A DNA stretch of 52,748 bases, taken from CAYNYF01 sp964401385. Lineage in GTDB: Bacteria > Planctomycetota > Phycisphaerae > SM23-33. Each line of letters starts with the position of its first letter. Position 1 is the stretch's first letter. The notes under the pieces are model-generated. The model did no database searches. It saw nothing but the letters and a program-made list of their open reading frames with translations, and had not been told where the DNA came from. Shown here one piece after another: positions 25,356 to 33,380 of the stretch. The stretch is taken from NCBI GenBank assembly GCA_964401385.1, contig CAYNYF010000022.1, forward strand, positions 1 through 52,748, in the 5' to 3' direction. The position numbers and the translations under genes are program-made.

Positions 25356-26469
25356 TCCCAATGTCCTCTTGCCCACCCAGCCCGCGCAGGGCCAGGCCTG
25401 TAACCACCGACCATTCCGTCAACACGCCCCGGCGGTCGCTGCCTATGTCGGCTCCGCCCAGCCGCACGCCCCGCAGTGGCCGGCCCACCTCGCACCGGCG
25501 GTCCAGGCACTCTGCCAGCAGCTTAATCAGCCCCGAATCGTACGCCTCCCCCCCGGTCAGGGTGATCTGTCCGGGGCGGAGCCCGCGGAACGTCACCGAG
25601 CAGTACCGCAGGCACAGCCCGATCTCCTGGGCGAGGGCTTCGACCTGCCCGCGAATGGCGTCCACCACCGACAGCTCCACCTGGTCGGGGGTCTCCGACG
25701 CGTCCGCCTTCGACTCGTGCAGGCGCGCGCGAATATTGACCGCCTCGCCGTAGCTGAGGCCCAGCTCCTTGGCAACGCTCCGGTTGAGGCTCTCGCCGGC
25801 TATGTCGAAGGACCGGATCAGGAGCACCGTCCCGCCCCGGGCCACGATGACCTTGGTGCTGGACAGTCCGATGTCGACAATGATACTGACGGTCGCGGCG
25901 TCCTCGGCCCGGCGAAGGTATCTTCGATACGTCCGGAACAGGGCGCTGGGCTCGGCGTCCACGTGCAGCGGCCGGAGCTGCATCTGCTCCAGCATCTCCA
26001 GGTGCCGCTGGATGGCCTCGTCGGAGACGGCCATTATGATCACTTCGTCGCGGACCTCCGGTCCCTGCCGGACCTCGCCGGCGTTGAAGTAGTGGACCTG
26101 GTCGGGGGCCACCTCAAACCCGAACCTTTCCTGGCACTCCCAGGCGACGGCCTTGGTTAATTCGGGACCGGGCATGTGCGGCAGGCGGACGTTTTTGATG
26201 GCCAGTTCGTCGCTGCGGAGGCAGCTAACCGTGTTGCGCCCACGAAAGCCGCCCCGGCCGATCGCGTCCCGCACGGCTTGGGTCGCGAGTTGGGTGCGGG
26301 CGGCCGGGTCAGAATCGGGGCCGGAGCTGTTCTGGGGGAAACGAGAGTGGGCCGCGGCCGCTACCGATATCTTCCCCCCAGATCGGCATAGCTGGAGCAG
26401 CCTGACGCCTTCGGATCCGACGTCCAAGCCAATGGGGCCTCGCCTGCCTCTCAGCCGCAAACCCAACAT
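25321..26469 (-). CDS. pilM: Actin-like pilus assembly protein PilM
   Basis: 382 residues, the normal PilM length. Actin/FtsA-fold nucleotide motifs are visible: GPIGLDVGSEGVRLLQL at the N-terminus, VSIIVDIGLSSTKVIVARGG in the middle, and QITLTGGEAYDSGLIKLLAE toward the end. A typical KAVAWECQERFGFEVAPDQ segment follows the first domain. PilM is cytosolic, binds PilN and couples the alignment complex to the motor. It starts 24 bases after the FimT/GspH gene and overlaps pilN. Confidence 0.9.
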   Translation of the reverse strand: MLGLRLRGRRGPIGLDVGSEGVRLLQLCRSGGKISVAAAAHSRFPQNSSGPDSDPAARTQLATQAVRDAIGRGGFRGRNTVSCLRSDELAIKNVRLPHMPGPELTKAVAWECQERFGFEVAPDQVHYFNAGEVRQGPEVRDEVIIMAVSDEAIQRHLEMLEQMQLRPLHVDAEPSALFRTYRRYLRRAEDAATVSIIVDIGLSSTKVIVARGGTVLLIRSFDIAGESLNRSVAKELGLSYGEAVNIRARLHESKADASETPDQVELSVVDAIRGQVEALAQEIGLCLRYCSVTFRGLRPGQITLTGGEAYDSGLIKLLAECLDRRCEVGRPLRGVRLGGADIGSDRRGVLTEWSVVTGLALRGLGGQEDIGNADRSRSRLSA

Positions 26470-26492
26470 GCCCTACTTCCTATGGCAACTGC

Positions 26493-27047
26493 CTATGGCA
26501 ACCGCGTAACAGTCACTCGTCCGCTGATGGGCGCCACCGTGATCTGGTAAGCGTGCTCCTTGGCCGAGACGGTGAGGCCGCCACCGCTGTCAGGGGCGCC
26601 CAAAGCGTCGAATGTGACCGCGGAGCCGGGAAAGCTCACGGCCGCAATCGACACGCTTTCCAGTCCGCGCTGGTTGTGAAGATCGATCACGTATTCCTCT
26701 TTGGTAATCGGATGAACCAGGGGCCCGCTTGCGTTAGAGATGGTGTAAGAATCACCGGCAGAATTAAAGGTTACCGTCACCGGCGCCTGCGTGAAGATGG
26801 CCTGGCTCTGGGCGTACTCCAGGTCGGCCATGACCATCCTGGCGGCTGACTGGGCCTGCAAGGACGACGTCCCCACCGCCTGCGGAATAATGATCGCCGC
26901 GGCGATTGCCATGATGATGAGCACCACCATCATCTCGGCCAGGGTGAACGCGCCGGCCAGTCGCGAACCCTCGCCAGGGGCTGGGTGGTCGCATCGAGCC
27001 CCGCCGGGGCGGTTTAACCGCTTATCTGACTGGGAGTACCTTGACAC
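26493..27047 (-). CDS. GspH/FimT-type minor pseudopilin
   Basis: 184 residues from a GTG at 27047 (AAGGAG upstream). It carries a long leader of about 32 residues, then the type IV prepilin site AFTLAEMMVVLIIMAI, with Ala instead of Gly at -1 and the conserved Glu5. The globular part is typical of GspH (LEYAQSQAIFTQAPVTVTFN, FDALGAPDSGGGLTV, ITVAPISGRVTV). A minor pseudopilin probably primes pilus assembly. It overlaps the preceding small gene by 26 bases. The prepilin peptidase (PilD) is not in this window. Confidence 0.85.
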   Translation of the reverse strand: MSRYSQSDKRLNRPGGARCDHPAPGEGSRLAGAFTLAEMMVVLIIMAIAAAIIIPQAVGTSSLQAQSAARMVMADLEYAQSQAIFTQAPVTVTFNSAGDSYTISNASGPLVHPITKEEYVIDLHNQRGLESVSIAAVSFPGSAVTFDALGAPDSGGGLTVSAKEHAYQITVAPISGRVTVTRLP

Positions 27048-27393
27048 CTGCGGCTCCTTTGCTGGGGGCCGGGGGCGGCGCCGGTGACAGCTTGAGGGCC
27101 TCCACCGTCACGCGAACCTTCCCGCTTGCCAGCAAATCCGCGATCCGCTGCAGCTTCTGGTTGCCGGCCTGAATGGCCCGAAGCATCTGCTGGCGCTGGG
27201 CCCCCGCATTCGGCAGGACGTCCCGGACGGCGGCACGCGGGGCGGCAGCGGCGATTCCCGCCCCGGTCAAGGACGCCGGACCGGTCGCCCACAGTCCGAT
27301 GATCAGCACTGTCAATAAGGCCACAATGGCCGTCAGGCAGAATCGGGTGTATCCGTCGATAACAACCGTATTTCGGCCTTTTCTCTGAGGCAT
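27022..27393 (-). CDS. Small single-pass membrane protein in the pilus cluster
   Basis: 123 residues. Short basic N-terminus, one membrane helix (FCLTAIVALLTVLIIGLWAT), an Ala-rich linker, a helix (QQMLRAIQAGNQKLQRIADL) and a Pro-rich end. The ATG at 27393 has AAGGAG 7 bases upstream. It is coupled to the FimT-like gene by a 26-base overlap, so a pilus-related role is likely, but no family is recognised. Confidence 0.65.
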   Translation of the reverse strand: MPQRKGRNTVVIDGYTRFCLTAIVALLTVLIIGLWATGPASLTGAGIAAAAPRAAVRDVLPNAGAQRQQMLRAIQAGNQKLQRIADLLASGKVRVTVEALKLSPAPPPAPSKGAAGVKVLPVR

Positions 27394-27403
27394 CGCATGC
27401 TCC

Positions 27404-27634
27404 TTAGCAGGCCCCTCGGGTGCGTCCGGTCATGGGGCAACGGGCAGAGGTCCTCGGCTGAGCGTCCTGCCGACCACGGGCTTGTCCGACCGTGGCAGTG
27501 CCCCAACGGGCCACGACCGAGCCTGCCGCGATCGCACTGGCAGCCCCTTTGCCAATCTGAACCGCGCCCGTGCTCACAATGGCCCGAAAGCCCTCAGCGG
27601 CCGCAACAGCGAGCTTCTTCTCTTCCGGCATCAT
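27404..27634 (-). CDS. Possible small ORF between pseudopilin and membrane protein genes
   Basis: 76 codons from an ATG pair at 27634/27631 (MPEEKKLAVAAAEGFRAIV), then an Ala/Gly-rich helix and a basic Arg/Thr-rich end. The ribosome site is poor (GGAAAG touching the ATG). Its end lies on the ribosome site of the next gene. The region 27394-27823 (430 bases) holds nothing else recognisable, so this may be a real small gene or just spacer. Confidence 0.3.
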   Translation of the reverse strand: MMPEEKKLAVAAAEGFRAIVSTGAVQIGKGAASAIAAGSVVARWGTATVGQARGRQDAQPRTSARCPMTGRTRGAC

Positions 27635-27823
27635 CTTTCCACTGTCCGTACATCGGCCAGCGGAGCCCGGACCTTTCTCAAGCCCAACCGCCATCGCCGA
27701 CACGACGGCGATGGCGCGCGGGGCCGGCGGTCCGGATGTCCGCCATCAGGCTCCCGGAGGGCGCATCCGGCCTTCGAGAGCTGGCCGCCGGAATCTTCTT
27801 CCACAGGCCCACTTGGCCGAATA

Positions 27824-28330
27824 CTAGTAATTGAAGTACAGCTTTCCGTCCTGGTCCGCCCCGGGAGAGTCGGCCTTGAAAAGCAGCCTGGACGGCTGAT
27901 AGACCCAGCCGTGGCTGTCGTCCGCGGCCGCGGGGAACACCTCGTTGTCCAGGATTACCTGAACGCTGTTCTTGCCGTTGACGGGGTTGGTCGGGATCTC
28001 TCGCAGGTATGGGCCAAAGCGAAATCCCGGGGTGCCGGCCTCGGCCGTCTCCCCGCCCTGGTTGGAGGCCTTCGACATGTGAAGCACGAAAGCCGCCTCC
28101 GTGGGCGGTTGGCTCGGATCCCCATCGGGGTAGCCGGACCCGACCTCCAGGTGCTGGCATTTGTACAGGACCAGTTGCGTGCGTATCACCCGCAAGTCGT
28201 CCGCCAGCATCTTGGCCCGGGCAAGGCCCGAGACATTGGAGAACCGCGGCAGCACGATGGCCGCCAGGATGCCCAGAATTAGCACCACGACCAGGATCTC
28301 CATCAGCGTGAACGCCTTCCGAACCCTCAT
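27824..28330 (-). CDS. GspG-like pseudopilin
   Basis: 168 residues from the ATG at 28330 (AAAGGTG upstream); the longer frame to 28423 lacks a pilin start. Prepilin signal MRVRKAFTLMEILVVVLILG, with Ala at -1 and Glu5. The globular domain is GspG-like: LADDLRVIRTQLVLYKCQHL, FGPYLREIPTNPVNGKNSV, and HGWVYQPSRLLFKAD near the end. It is a paralogue of the major pilin gene upstream and is separated from it by two RNA hairpins. Confidence 0.88.
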   Translation of the reverse strand: MRVRKAFTLMEILVVVLILGILAAIVLPRFSNVSGLARAKMLADDLRVIRTQLVLYKCQHLEVGSGYPDGDPSQPPTEAAFVLHMSKASNQGGETAEAGTPGFRFGPYLREIPTNPVNGKNSVQVILDNEVFPAAADDSHGWVYQPSRLLFKADSPGADQDGKLYFNY

Positions 28331-28541
28331 CGCATTCACCTTTTCCGGCCGGCTCTCCGCCGAGGTGCGCTCGGGGGAGAAATAAACCGGCCAGGCTCGA
28401 AGCCGCCAAGTATGTTCCGGCATACTGCCACGGCGCTTGGGGCTCGTTCTGCCTGGTGAGCTTCTCGGGGGTAGAAGCGTTCCGCTCGGTGCCGTTCCAC
28501 GGCCCGTGGCGGACGTCAGGAGAACAGCCTATAAACAAATG

Positions 28542-28565
28542 GGCAAGACAAGCCTCCGTCTTGCC
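28542..28565 (-). terminator. Hairpin between the major pilin and the next pseudopilin gene
   Basis: GGCAAGAC pairs perfectly with GTCTTGCC around an 8-base loop. On the minus-strand RNA it is followed by CAUUUGUUUAUAG. It looks like a moderate intrinsic terminator that could let only part of the transcription pass beyond the pilin gene. Confidence 0.5.
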
Positions 28566-28600
28566 TGCCGGCACAGCCATGCATTTCCCGGAAACGGCCG

Positions 28601-28634
28601 CCCCCAAGCGCGGCCCGGGGGCCGCGCTCGGGGG
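28601..28634 (-). other. Very stable 15-bp hairpin 3' of the major pilin gene
   Basis: Arms 28601-28615 and 28620-28634 pair over 15 bp (one G-U) with a 4-base loop, 17 bases after the pilin stop. There is a T-run before, not after, it on the minus strand, so it is better read as an mRNA 3'-end stabiliser or processing site than as a minus-strand terminator. Confidence 0.5.
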
Positions 28635-28651
28635 AAAAACCTGTCCGAAAC

Positions 28652-29104
28652 TTACATGGCTTTGTGGGCATCGTCGTCCGGCGACATCTTGCCCGTGGCG
28701 CTGTCCCAGCACCATCCAAAGTTGCCGGCGCCGGCAGGGGCCACGAAGTCCACCAAGTCGGCGTTCGCCGAGACAAACGGGTTGGTCGGGAACGCATGCA
28801 GGTAGGGCCCGAAGACGCCCGCGGCATTGACCGTGCCGTCCAGGTCGGTCTTGCCCGTCAGCCGGGCGATGAAGTTGGCCGTGTCCGCAGCGCCGGCACC
28901 ATTGAGGTCAGGATACTTCTCCAGGTGCTGGACCTTGTACAGCTCCAGTTGGCTGCGCAGCGTCTGGAGATCCGACGCCAGGGCAGACTCGCGCGCATCG
29001 TTGGACGCTTCCGTAAACTGCGGAATCACGATCGCGGCCAAGATGCCCAAGATGATCACGACGATCAAAATCTCAACCAGTGTGAAACCCTTACTCCGCT
29101 TCAT
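28652..29104 (-). CDS. Major type IV pilin, GspG-like
   Basis: 150 residues. Short basic leader MKRSKG, then FTLVEILIVVIILGILAAIV with Gly at -1 and Glu5, a textbook type IV prepilin. The C-terminal domain is GspG-like (LASDLQTLRSQLELYKVQHL, FGPYLHAFPTNPFVS, then a FGWCWDSATG segment). The ribosome site AGGAGG is 8 bases upstream of the ATG, the strongest in the cluster. It is the first gene after the c-di-GMP riboswitch and is followed by stable hairpins, all consistent with the main structural subunit. Confidence 0.9.
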   Translation of the reverse strand: MKRSKGFTLVEILIVVIILGILAAIVIPQFTEASNDARESALASDLQTLRSQLELYKVQHLEKYPDLNGAGAADTANFIARLTGKTDLDGTVNAAGVFGPYLHAFPTNPFVSANADLVDFVAPAGAGNFGWCWDSATGKMSPDDDAHKAM

Positions 29105-29585
29105 CGGTTCAACCTCCTAAAATCAAGCCTGAGACAACGGTTTTCCTGCTTCTGCGATTGTGTTGACGTACTTCACGTGGCCTGCGGCGATCCATGCCGC
29201 CTATGGGTGAGAATGCCGTCTTGGCCCCCATTCGGCCGTTCGAGGCCCCCGAACGCCATCGCGCTTGGAAGGCCTTACCCATGGATGCTTTCCTCTGACC
29301 TCAGCTCGCAGGCCCACCTCCTTTCGCGTCTGACGCACGTAACGTTCCTCCACGATCGACCCCTGTAACATCCTTTTCCAGCATTGCCGGCGGGGCTTTA
29401 TTTGCTCTTCCGGCCAGTTGCTATCGTCTTGGAAGCAAGGCGGCTTAACTAAAATGCGGGCCGATGCGGAAGGCTGCTGAGAAGGGGAATGTGGGCGCCG
29501 ACGCGCCTGCCAGAAACACCTGACAAAACCCGCCGGCAGAGAGGCTTCCAAACCACAACATCGCGGACACAGTCTCTCTGCTCCC
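29105..29585 (-). other. Long untranslated leader between riboswitch and pilin gene
   Basis: About 480 bases without a believable gene. Just after the riboswitch, GCAGAGAG (near 29577) can pair with CTCTCTGC (near 29544) and is followed by CGGCGGGUUUUG, a possible expression-platform terminator. Smaller hairpins such as GGCGC-GUCG-GCGCC follow. No second riboswitch, sigma-54 site or RNA family was recognised in the rest. Confidence 0.4.
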
Positions 29586-29683
29586 TTCGGCAGCTCGGCC
29601 ATCCCGATGGGGAGGAAAACTCCCGAACCCATCGGGACCCGCCGCTTTGCGCACCGCCGTTGCCGGCGGGTTGCCTTTTCGGG
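29585..29683 (-). ncRNA. Cyclic-di-GMP-I (GEMM-I) riboswitch
   Basis: The minus-strand RNA shows the GEMM-I layout in order: GGCAA (29675-29671) for P1; the P2 stem CCGCCG-GCAA-CGGCGG with a GNRA tetraloop; the signature GCGCAAAGC (29652-29644); a long P3 with CCCGAUGGG pairing to CCCAUCGGG; then GGAUGGCCGAGCUGCCGAA, where CUGCC closes P1. GEMM-I RNAs bind c-di-GMP and are found upstream of pilin genes in other bacteria. It lies about 480 bases before the major pilin ATG, on the same strand. Confidence 0.85.
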
Positions 29684-29732
29684 GACTACAGGGACCCCGA
29701 TCCCGGTTCACGAAAACCGGCGCAACACAGGA

Positions 29733-29761
29733 AATCTAAGATATGGATCGCGGGCGGGCAA
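29733..29761 (-). promoter_or_regulatory. Predicted promoter of the pilus cluster
   Basis: On the minus strand, TTGCCC (29761-29756) and TAGATT (29738-29733) are spaced by 17 bases, about 50 bases upstream of the riboswitch. This places the transcription start so that the whole riboswitch is in the leader. Confidence 0.4.
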
Positions 29762-29856
29762 AAGGTCGGGGAGTTTCAATATTGTAAGGTCGGCCGGCGG
29801 GCGGGAAGCGGAAACACGAATGCCTCGTGGCCGCCCGCCCCGCGGACGGGGCCGGC

Positions 29857-31323
29857 TCACAGCCCGAACAGCATCAGCGCGACGGCCGCCAGCGCCGCGG
29901 CGCCTAAGAGCATCCAGCGAGCCCGGCTGCGAGCAGGGCCGGCTCTCCGCTCGCCGGCGCCGGGAAGGGACGTTCTTCCCGCCGCCGCGGTCGCCGCCAG
30001 CAGGACCAGCAGCGTTCCCGCCAGCAGCGTCGGCGAAACGGGCAGCGACACCATCGCCGAGGCCGAGACGGCACCCAGCGCCGCACCAAAGCCCATATCC
30101 GCCAGCCACAGCCTGCCGGGCAGGCCTTCCCTGGCCGAGACCCGCCGCCGCCGCGACAGCACCGCCGCCCAAAGCCCGGCAAAAGGCACCAGGCCGGCAA
30201 AGCTCGGGATGATCCACAGCCACCTGGCTCGGCCGGGCCCGGCCGCCAGGTGCAGCATGGCCAACTGCACCGCCGCGACCAGCAGCCCGCCCATGCCGGC
30301 GGCCCAGGCCTCCGAAGCGCCGCCCACGCGGACCCGCCGGTCGTAGCGGGCGGCCACGGCCGCGGCGATCGCCGCCGTCGCCGCCGTCCACAGCAAGCTT
30401 GCCGCCCAGCCGGCGCCGGCGGCATTTCGCAGGGCCCAGCACTGCACCGTGAGCAGCCACGCCGGCGCCGCCCAGAGGCACACGTTCAAGCGCCGCCGAG
30501 CCGGCTGCCCCGGCGCCGGCCCGGCGTCCTGGCGGACCGTCGTCGCCCCGGGGGGCGCGGGCGCGGCCATGCCCGCGGCCAGACCCGCCAAGAGCACCGC
30601 GCAGACCAGACCCGCGCCGAGGAAGTCCAGCCCCCCCCAGCCAAGCCCGGCCGCGATCGTCAGGGCGGCGCAGGCCGCCCAGGCCAGGTCGCGGTCGACG
30701 TGGCGAGACGGATCGCTCGGGCCGTAACGACGCAGCAGCGCCCCGGCCGCGGCCAGCGCCGCCGCTGCCGCCCCCAAGGGCAGCATCACCATCGCCGTCG
30801 GCACCAGCCGCACAACGGCCCAGAGCCACTCGGGGAACAGGAACATCCGGCCGAGTGAGGCCATCGCCGCCGACGCCAGCGGGATGCAGGCCACGCTGAT
30901 CACGCCGCCGACGGCGCAGGCCGCGCACGCCGCCGCCACCAGGCGGCGCAGTCGGCGGCTCTCCAGTTCGGCCCGGCGGGCTTTCGAGAGGCCTTCCCCG
31001 CCCCGGACGAAGCCGAACCGACCCGCCGGCGAGGAGATGGCCCTGCCGACCGGCCCGAGCAGACACAGCACCGCCGCGGCCGCTGCCAGCTCCGTCGCCG
31101 CCGCCTGGACCATCCCCACCCAGCCGCCCCCCAGCGCCTCGGCCGTGAGCACCCACAAGCACACGCTCCAGACCCCCAGCAGCGTCAGCCCGGCCAGGAA
31201 GGTCCAGCGGTCCAGCCATTTCCGGCGCCCGCCCGGCCGGGCACGGGGCCCCGCCCGCCGCCGGCCGCCGGGCAGCCCGCCGCCACCGCCGGAGGCGCCG
31301 AGAATGGAAAATGGGAAGCTCAT
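29857..31323 (-). CDS. Large Ala-rich multi-pass membrane protein, function unknown
   Basis: 488 residues from the ATG at 31323, which overlaps the birA stop (ATGA). About 11-12 hydrophobic segments spread over the whole length, separated by short Arg-rich loops. A Gly/Arg-rich N-terminal tail (GASGGGGGLPGGRRR) is cytosolic by the positive-inside rule. No transporter or enzyme motif was recognised. The very high Ala content and GC-rich codons limit inference. It is co-transcribed with birA and nadC. Confidence 0.6.
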   Translation of the reverse strand: MSFPFSILGASGGGGGLPGGRRRAGPRARPGGRRKWLDRWTFLAGLTLLGVWSVCLWVLTAEALGGGWVGMVQAAATELAAAAAVLCLLGPVGRAISSPAGRFGFVRGGEGLSKARRAELESRRLRRLVAAACAACAVGGVISVACIPLASAAMASLGRMFLFPEWLWAVVRLVPTAMVMLPLGAAAAALAAAGALLRRYGPSDPSRHVDRDLAWAACAALTIAAGLGWGGLDFLGAGLVCAVLLAGLAAGMAAPAPPGATTVRQDAGPAPGQPARRRLNVCLWAAPAWLLTVQCWALRNAAGAGWAASLLWTAATAAIAAAVAARYDRRVRVGGASEAWAAGMGGLLVAAVQLAMLHLAAGPGRARWLWIIPSFAGLVPFAGLWAAVLSRRRRVSAREGLPGRLWLADMGFGAALGAVSASAMVSLPVSPTLLAGTLLVLLAATAAAGRTSLPGAGERRAGPARSRARWMLLGAAALAAVALMLFGL

Positions 31324-32330
31324 CTCACGATCGTGGACGTCGCCGCCGGCAGGTGCACCTGCTCGCCGGAGTCGGTCAGCAGGATCAGACCGCTCAGCGG
31401 GCTGACGTCCAGCATCCGCCCGGTCACGCGCCGCCCGGCGGAGGCCACCGTCTGGCGCGTATTGATCATTTCGCAGCGCCGCAGCCAGCTCTGGTGGAGT
31501 TGCTCGGTCCGGCCGGCGGCGGCCCAATGGTCAAGCCGGACCAGGACGGCCCGAAGGATACCGATCCGCTCCAGCGCGGACGCGTCGTCGACCACGTCCG
31601 CCAGGCAGGCGGCGGGCCGGGCGAGCTCCCCTGCCGGCGGGGCGGCCGTCACGTTGATCCCGAAGCCGACGACGACCTGCCGCCGGCGGCTCCCGCCCCG
31701 GATTTCCACCATCGCCCCGGCCAGCTTGCAGGGGGAGGGGCTTGATCTGTCAGCACCGGCCAGCCCGGCCGGGCGCACCACCACGTCGTTGGGCCATTCC
31801 ACCGCCGCGGCGACGCCGGTGGCGTGCTCGATGCCCTCGGCCACCGCCAGGCCGGCGGCGATGGTCAGGGCCTCCTGGGGAAGTTTCCGCCCGGCCTCGT
31901 GCAGCAGCACCGAAGCGAGGATGCCCGTCCCCGGCCGGCTCTGCCACCTCCGGCCGAGCCTGCCGCGCCCGGCGGTTTGATGCTCGGCCGTGACCGTCAG
32001 CGACTGCCCGCCCGCCTTCGCCGCGGAGTCGAACGCCACGTCGTTGGTGGAGGCCACCCCGTCGAAGCAGAGGACGTGCCGACCGATTTGCCTGACCGGG
32101 AGGTCGCGCTCGATCAGGTGCGCGTCCAGCGCCGTCGGCCGCAGAAGCCGAACGCCTCGACCCGCAGAGCGCTCGAAGCGATGGCCCCGCGCGCCGAGCT
32201 GCTCGAGGGCCTGCTGAAGGGCGGCGGGGGCCAGCCCGCCCGCCGCCAGCTCCTGCGGCGAGACGAACTCGCCCCGGCGGTCGTAGAGATACTCCAGGAT
32301 TCGATTCGGCAGACGCACCTTCGCTACCAT
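31320..32330 (-). CDS. birA: Bifunctional biotin ligase / biotin operon regulator BirA
   Basis: 336 residues. The ATG at 32330 has CGGAG just upstream. An N-terminal winged-helix domain (ILEYLYDRRGEFVSPQEL, about residues 8-65) is followed by the ligase domain: FDGVASTNDVAF, biotin loop QTAGRGRLGRRWQS, VEWPNDVVV, KLAGAMVEIRG and GFGINVTAA. The small C-terminal domain is present. It makes biotinyl-AMP and biotinylates carboxyl carrier proteins; the wHTH suggests it also represses biotin genes. It lies 61 bases after nadC. Confidence 0.92.
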   Translation of the reverse strand: MVAKVRLPNRILEYLYDRRGEFVSPQELAAGGLAPAALQQALEQLGARGHRFERSAGRGVRLLRPTALDAHLIERDLPVRQIGRHVLCFDGVASTNDVAFDSAAKAGGQSLTVTAEHQTAGRGRLGRRWQSRPGTGILASVLLHEAGRKLPQEALTIAAGLAVAEGIEHATGVAAAVEWPNDVVVRPAGLAGADRSSPSPCKLAGAMVEIRGGSRRRQVVVGFGINVTAAPPAGELARPAACLADVVDDASALERIGILRAVLVRLDHWAAAGRTEQLHQSWLRRCEMINTRQTVASAGRRVTGRMLDVSPLSGLILLTDSGEQVHLPAATSTIVR

Positions 32331-32391
32331 GTTTCTCCGTTTGAGCGCGAAACGCCGCACCCCGCGGCCGGGCATTCAAGTCTGCGCCTGC

Positions 32392-33288
32392 TCAGTCCAC
32401 TTCGAGGTCGAGAGAGATATCCACGGCCCCGGCCGAGTGGGTCAGGGCGCCGATGGAGATCCGTTCCACGCCGGTTTCGGCGATGGGGCGGACGCTGTCC
32501 AGGGTGACGCCGCCGGAGGCCTCCAGCTCGACGCGTCCCTTTGCCCCGGCCCGGTCGCGGATGCGCACGCCCTCGGCGACCTGCTCGACGGACATGTTGT
32601 CCAGCAGGATGATGTCGATGTTCAGCTCCAGGGCGTGGGCGAACTGCTCCAGGTTTTCCACCTCCAGTTCGACGAACGCCCCGGCTGGCAGGTAGGGGCG
32701 GATCCGCTCCAGCTCGTGGGCGGCGGCGGTCAGGGGGTTCTGCCCCTCGGCCAGGGCCATGATGGACAGGTGGTTGTCCTTGACCAGGACGGCGTCGTAG
32801 AGGCCCTTGCGGTGGTTGAGGCCCCCGCCGACGCGAACGGCGTACTTCTCCAGCTCGCGCCAGCCGGGGGTGGTCTTGCGCGTGTCGTAAATCGCCGCTC
32901 CGGTGCCGGCCACGGCGTCGACGTACTCCCGGGTAGTGGTGGCCACGCCGGAGAGCCGCTGGAGGAAGTTCAGCGCCACCCTCTCGGCCGAGAGGATCCC
33001 GCGGGCCGGGCCGTCCCATTTGGCCAGCACCTCGCCCTTGCCCACGCGTGCCCCTTCCTCGGCCAGGACGGCGCTGCGGATGGCGCCGTCGTACTTGACG
33101 GCGATCGGCTCCAGCATCTCCCCGCCGCAGAAGACCATCGGCTGGTGGGCGACGAACCGCCCCGTCGCTTGCAGGTCCACCGGCAGGATCGCGCTGGTCA
33201 CGTCGCCGCTGCCCAGGTCCTCGCGCCGGGCCAGCTCCAGAATCTGCCACAGGTTCTCGCGCTCGCGTATGTTCGGCCGGATATTCAT
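32392..33288 (-). CDS. nadC: Nicotinate-nucleotide pyrophosphorylase (carboxylating) NadC
   Basis: 298 residues, normal length. It converts quinolinate and PRPP to nicotinate mononucleotide in NAD synthesis. Signatures: REDLGSGDVTS near the N-terminus, ERVALNFLQRLSGVATTT, the PRPP/quinolinate segment TRKTTPGWRELEKYAV, GGGLNHR, LVKDNHL, EVEVENL-type strands, LLDNMS and LEASGGVTLD. The ATG at 33288 has GACGAGG just upstream. It is first in the nadC-birA-membrane protein run, with a good promoter 21 bases upstream. Confidence 0.95.
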   Translation of the reverse strand: MNIRPNIRERENLWQILELARREDLGSGDVTSAILPVDLQATGRFVAHQPMVFCGGEMLEPIAVKYDGAIRSAVLAEEGARVGKGEVLAKWDGPARGILSAERVALNFLQRLSGVATTTREYVDAVAGTGAAIYDTRKTTPGWRELEKYAVRVGGGLNHRKGLYDAVLVKDNHLSIMALAEGQNPLTAAAHELERIRPYLPAGAFVELEVENLEQFAHALELNIDIILLDNMSVEQVAEGVRIRDRAGAKGRVELEASGGVTLDSVRPIAETGVERISIGALTHSAGAVDISLDLEVD

Positions 33289-33308
33289 CCTCGTCTCACC
33301 TGGTGAGA

Positions 33309-33337
33309 ATCATAATCTATGCGGCGCGGCGTGGGAA
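33309..33337 (-). promoter_or_regulatory. Predicted promoter of nadC-birA
   Basis: TTCCCA (33337-33332) and TATGAT (33314-33309) on the minus strand are spaced by 17 bases, ending 21 bases before the nadC ATG. The short leader leaves room for little besides the ribosome site. Confidence 0.45.
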
Positions 33338-33380
33338 GGTCGGCCCGCAAGCTCCCGGCAAGCTCACCCCGCCGGGGTCG

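Noticed and set aside
29105..29460. Sigma-54 promoter upstream of the pilin gene, as in many pilA genes
   Set aside because: No TGGCAC-N5-TTGCA-like pair was found on the minus strand.
29201..29632. 143-codon minus-strand frame upstream of the pilin
   Set aside because: It overlaps the riboswitch aptamer, has no ribosome site, and has a random basic composition.
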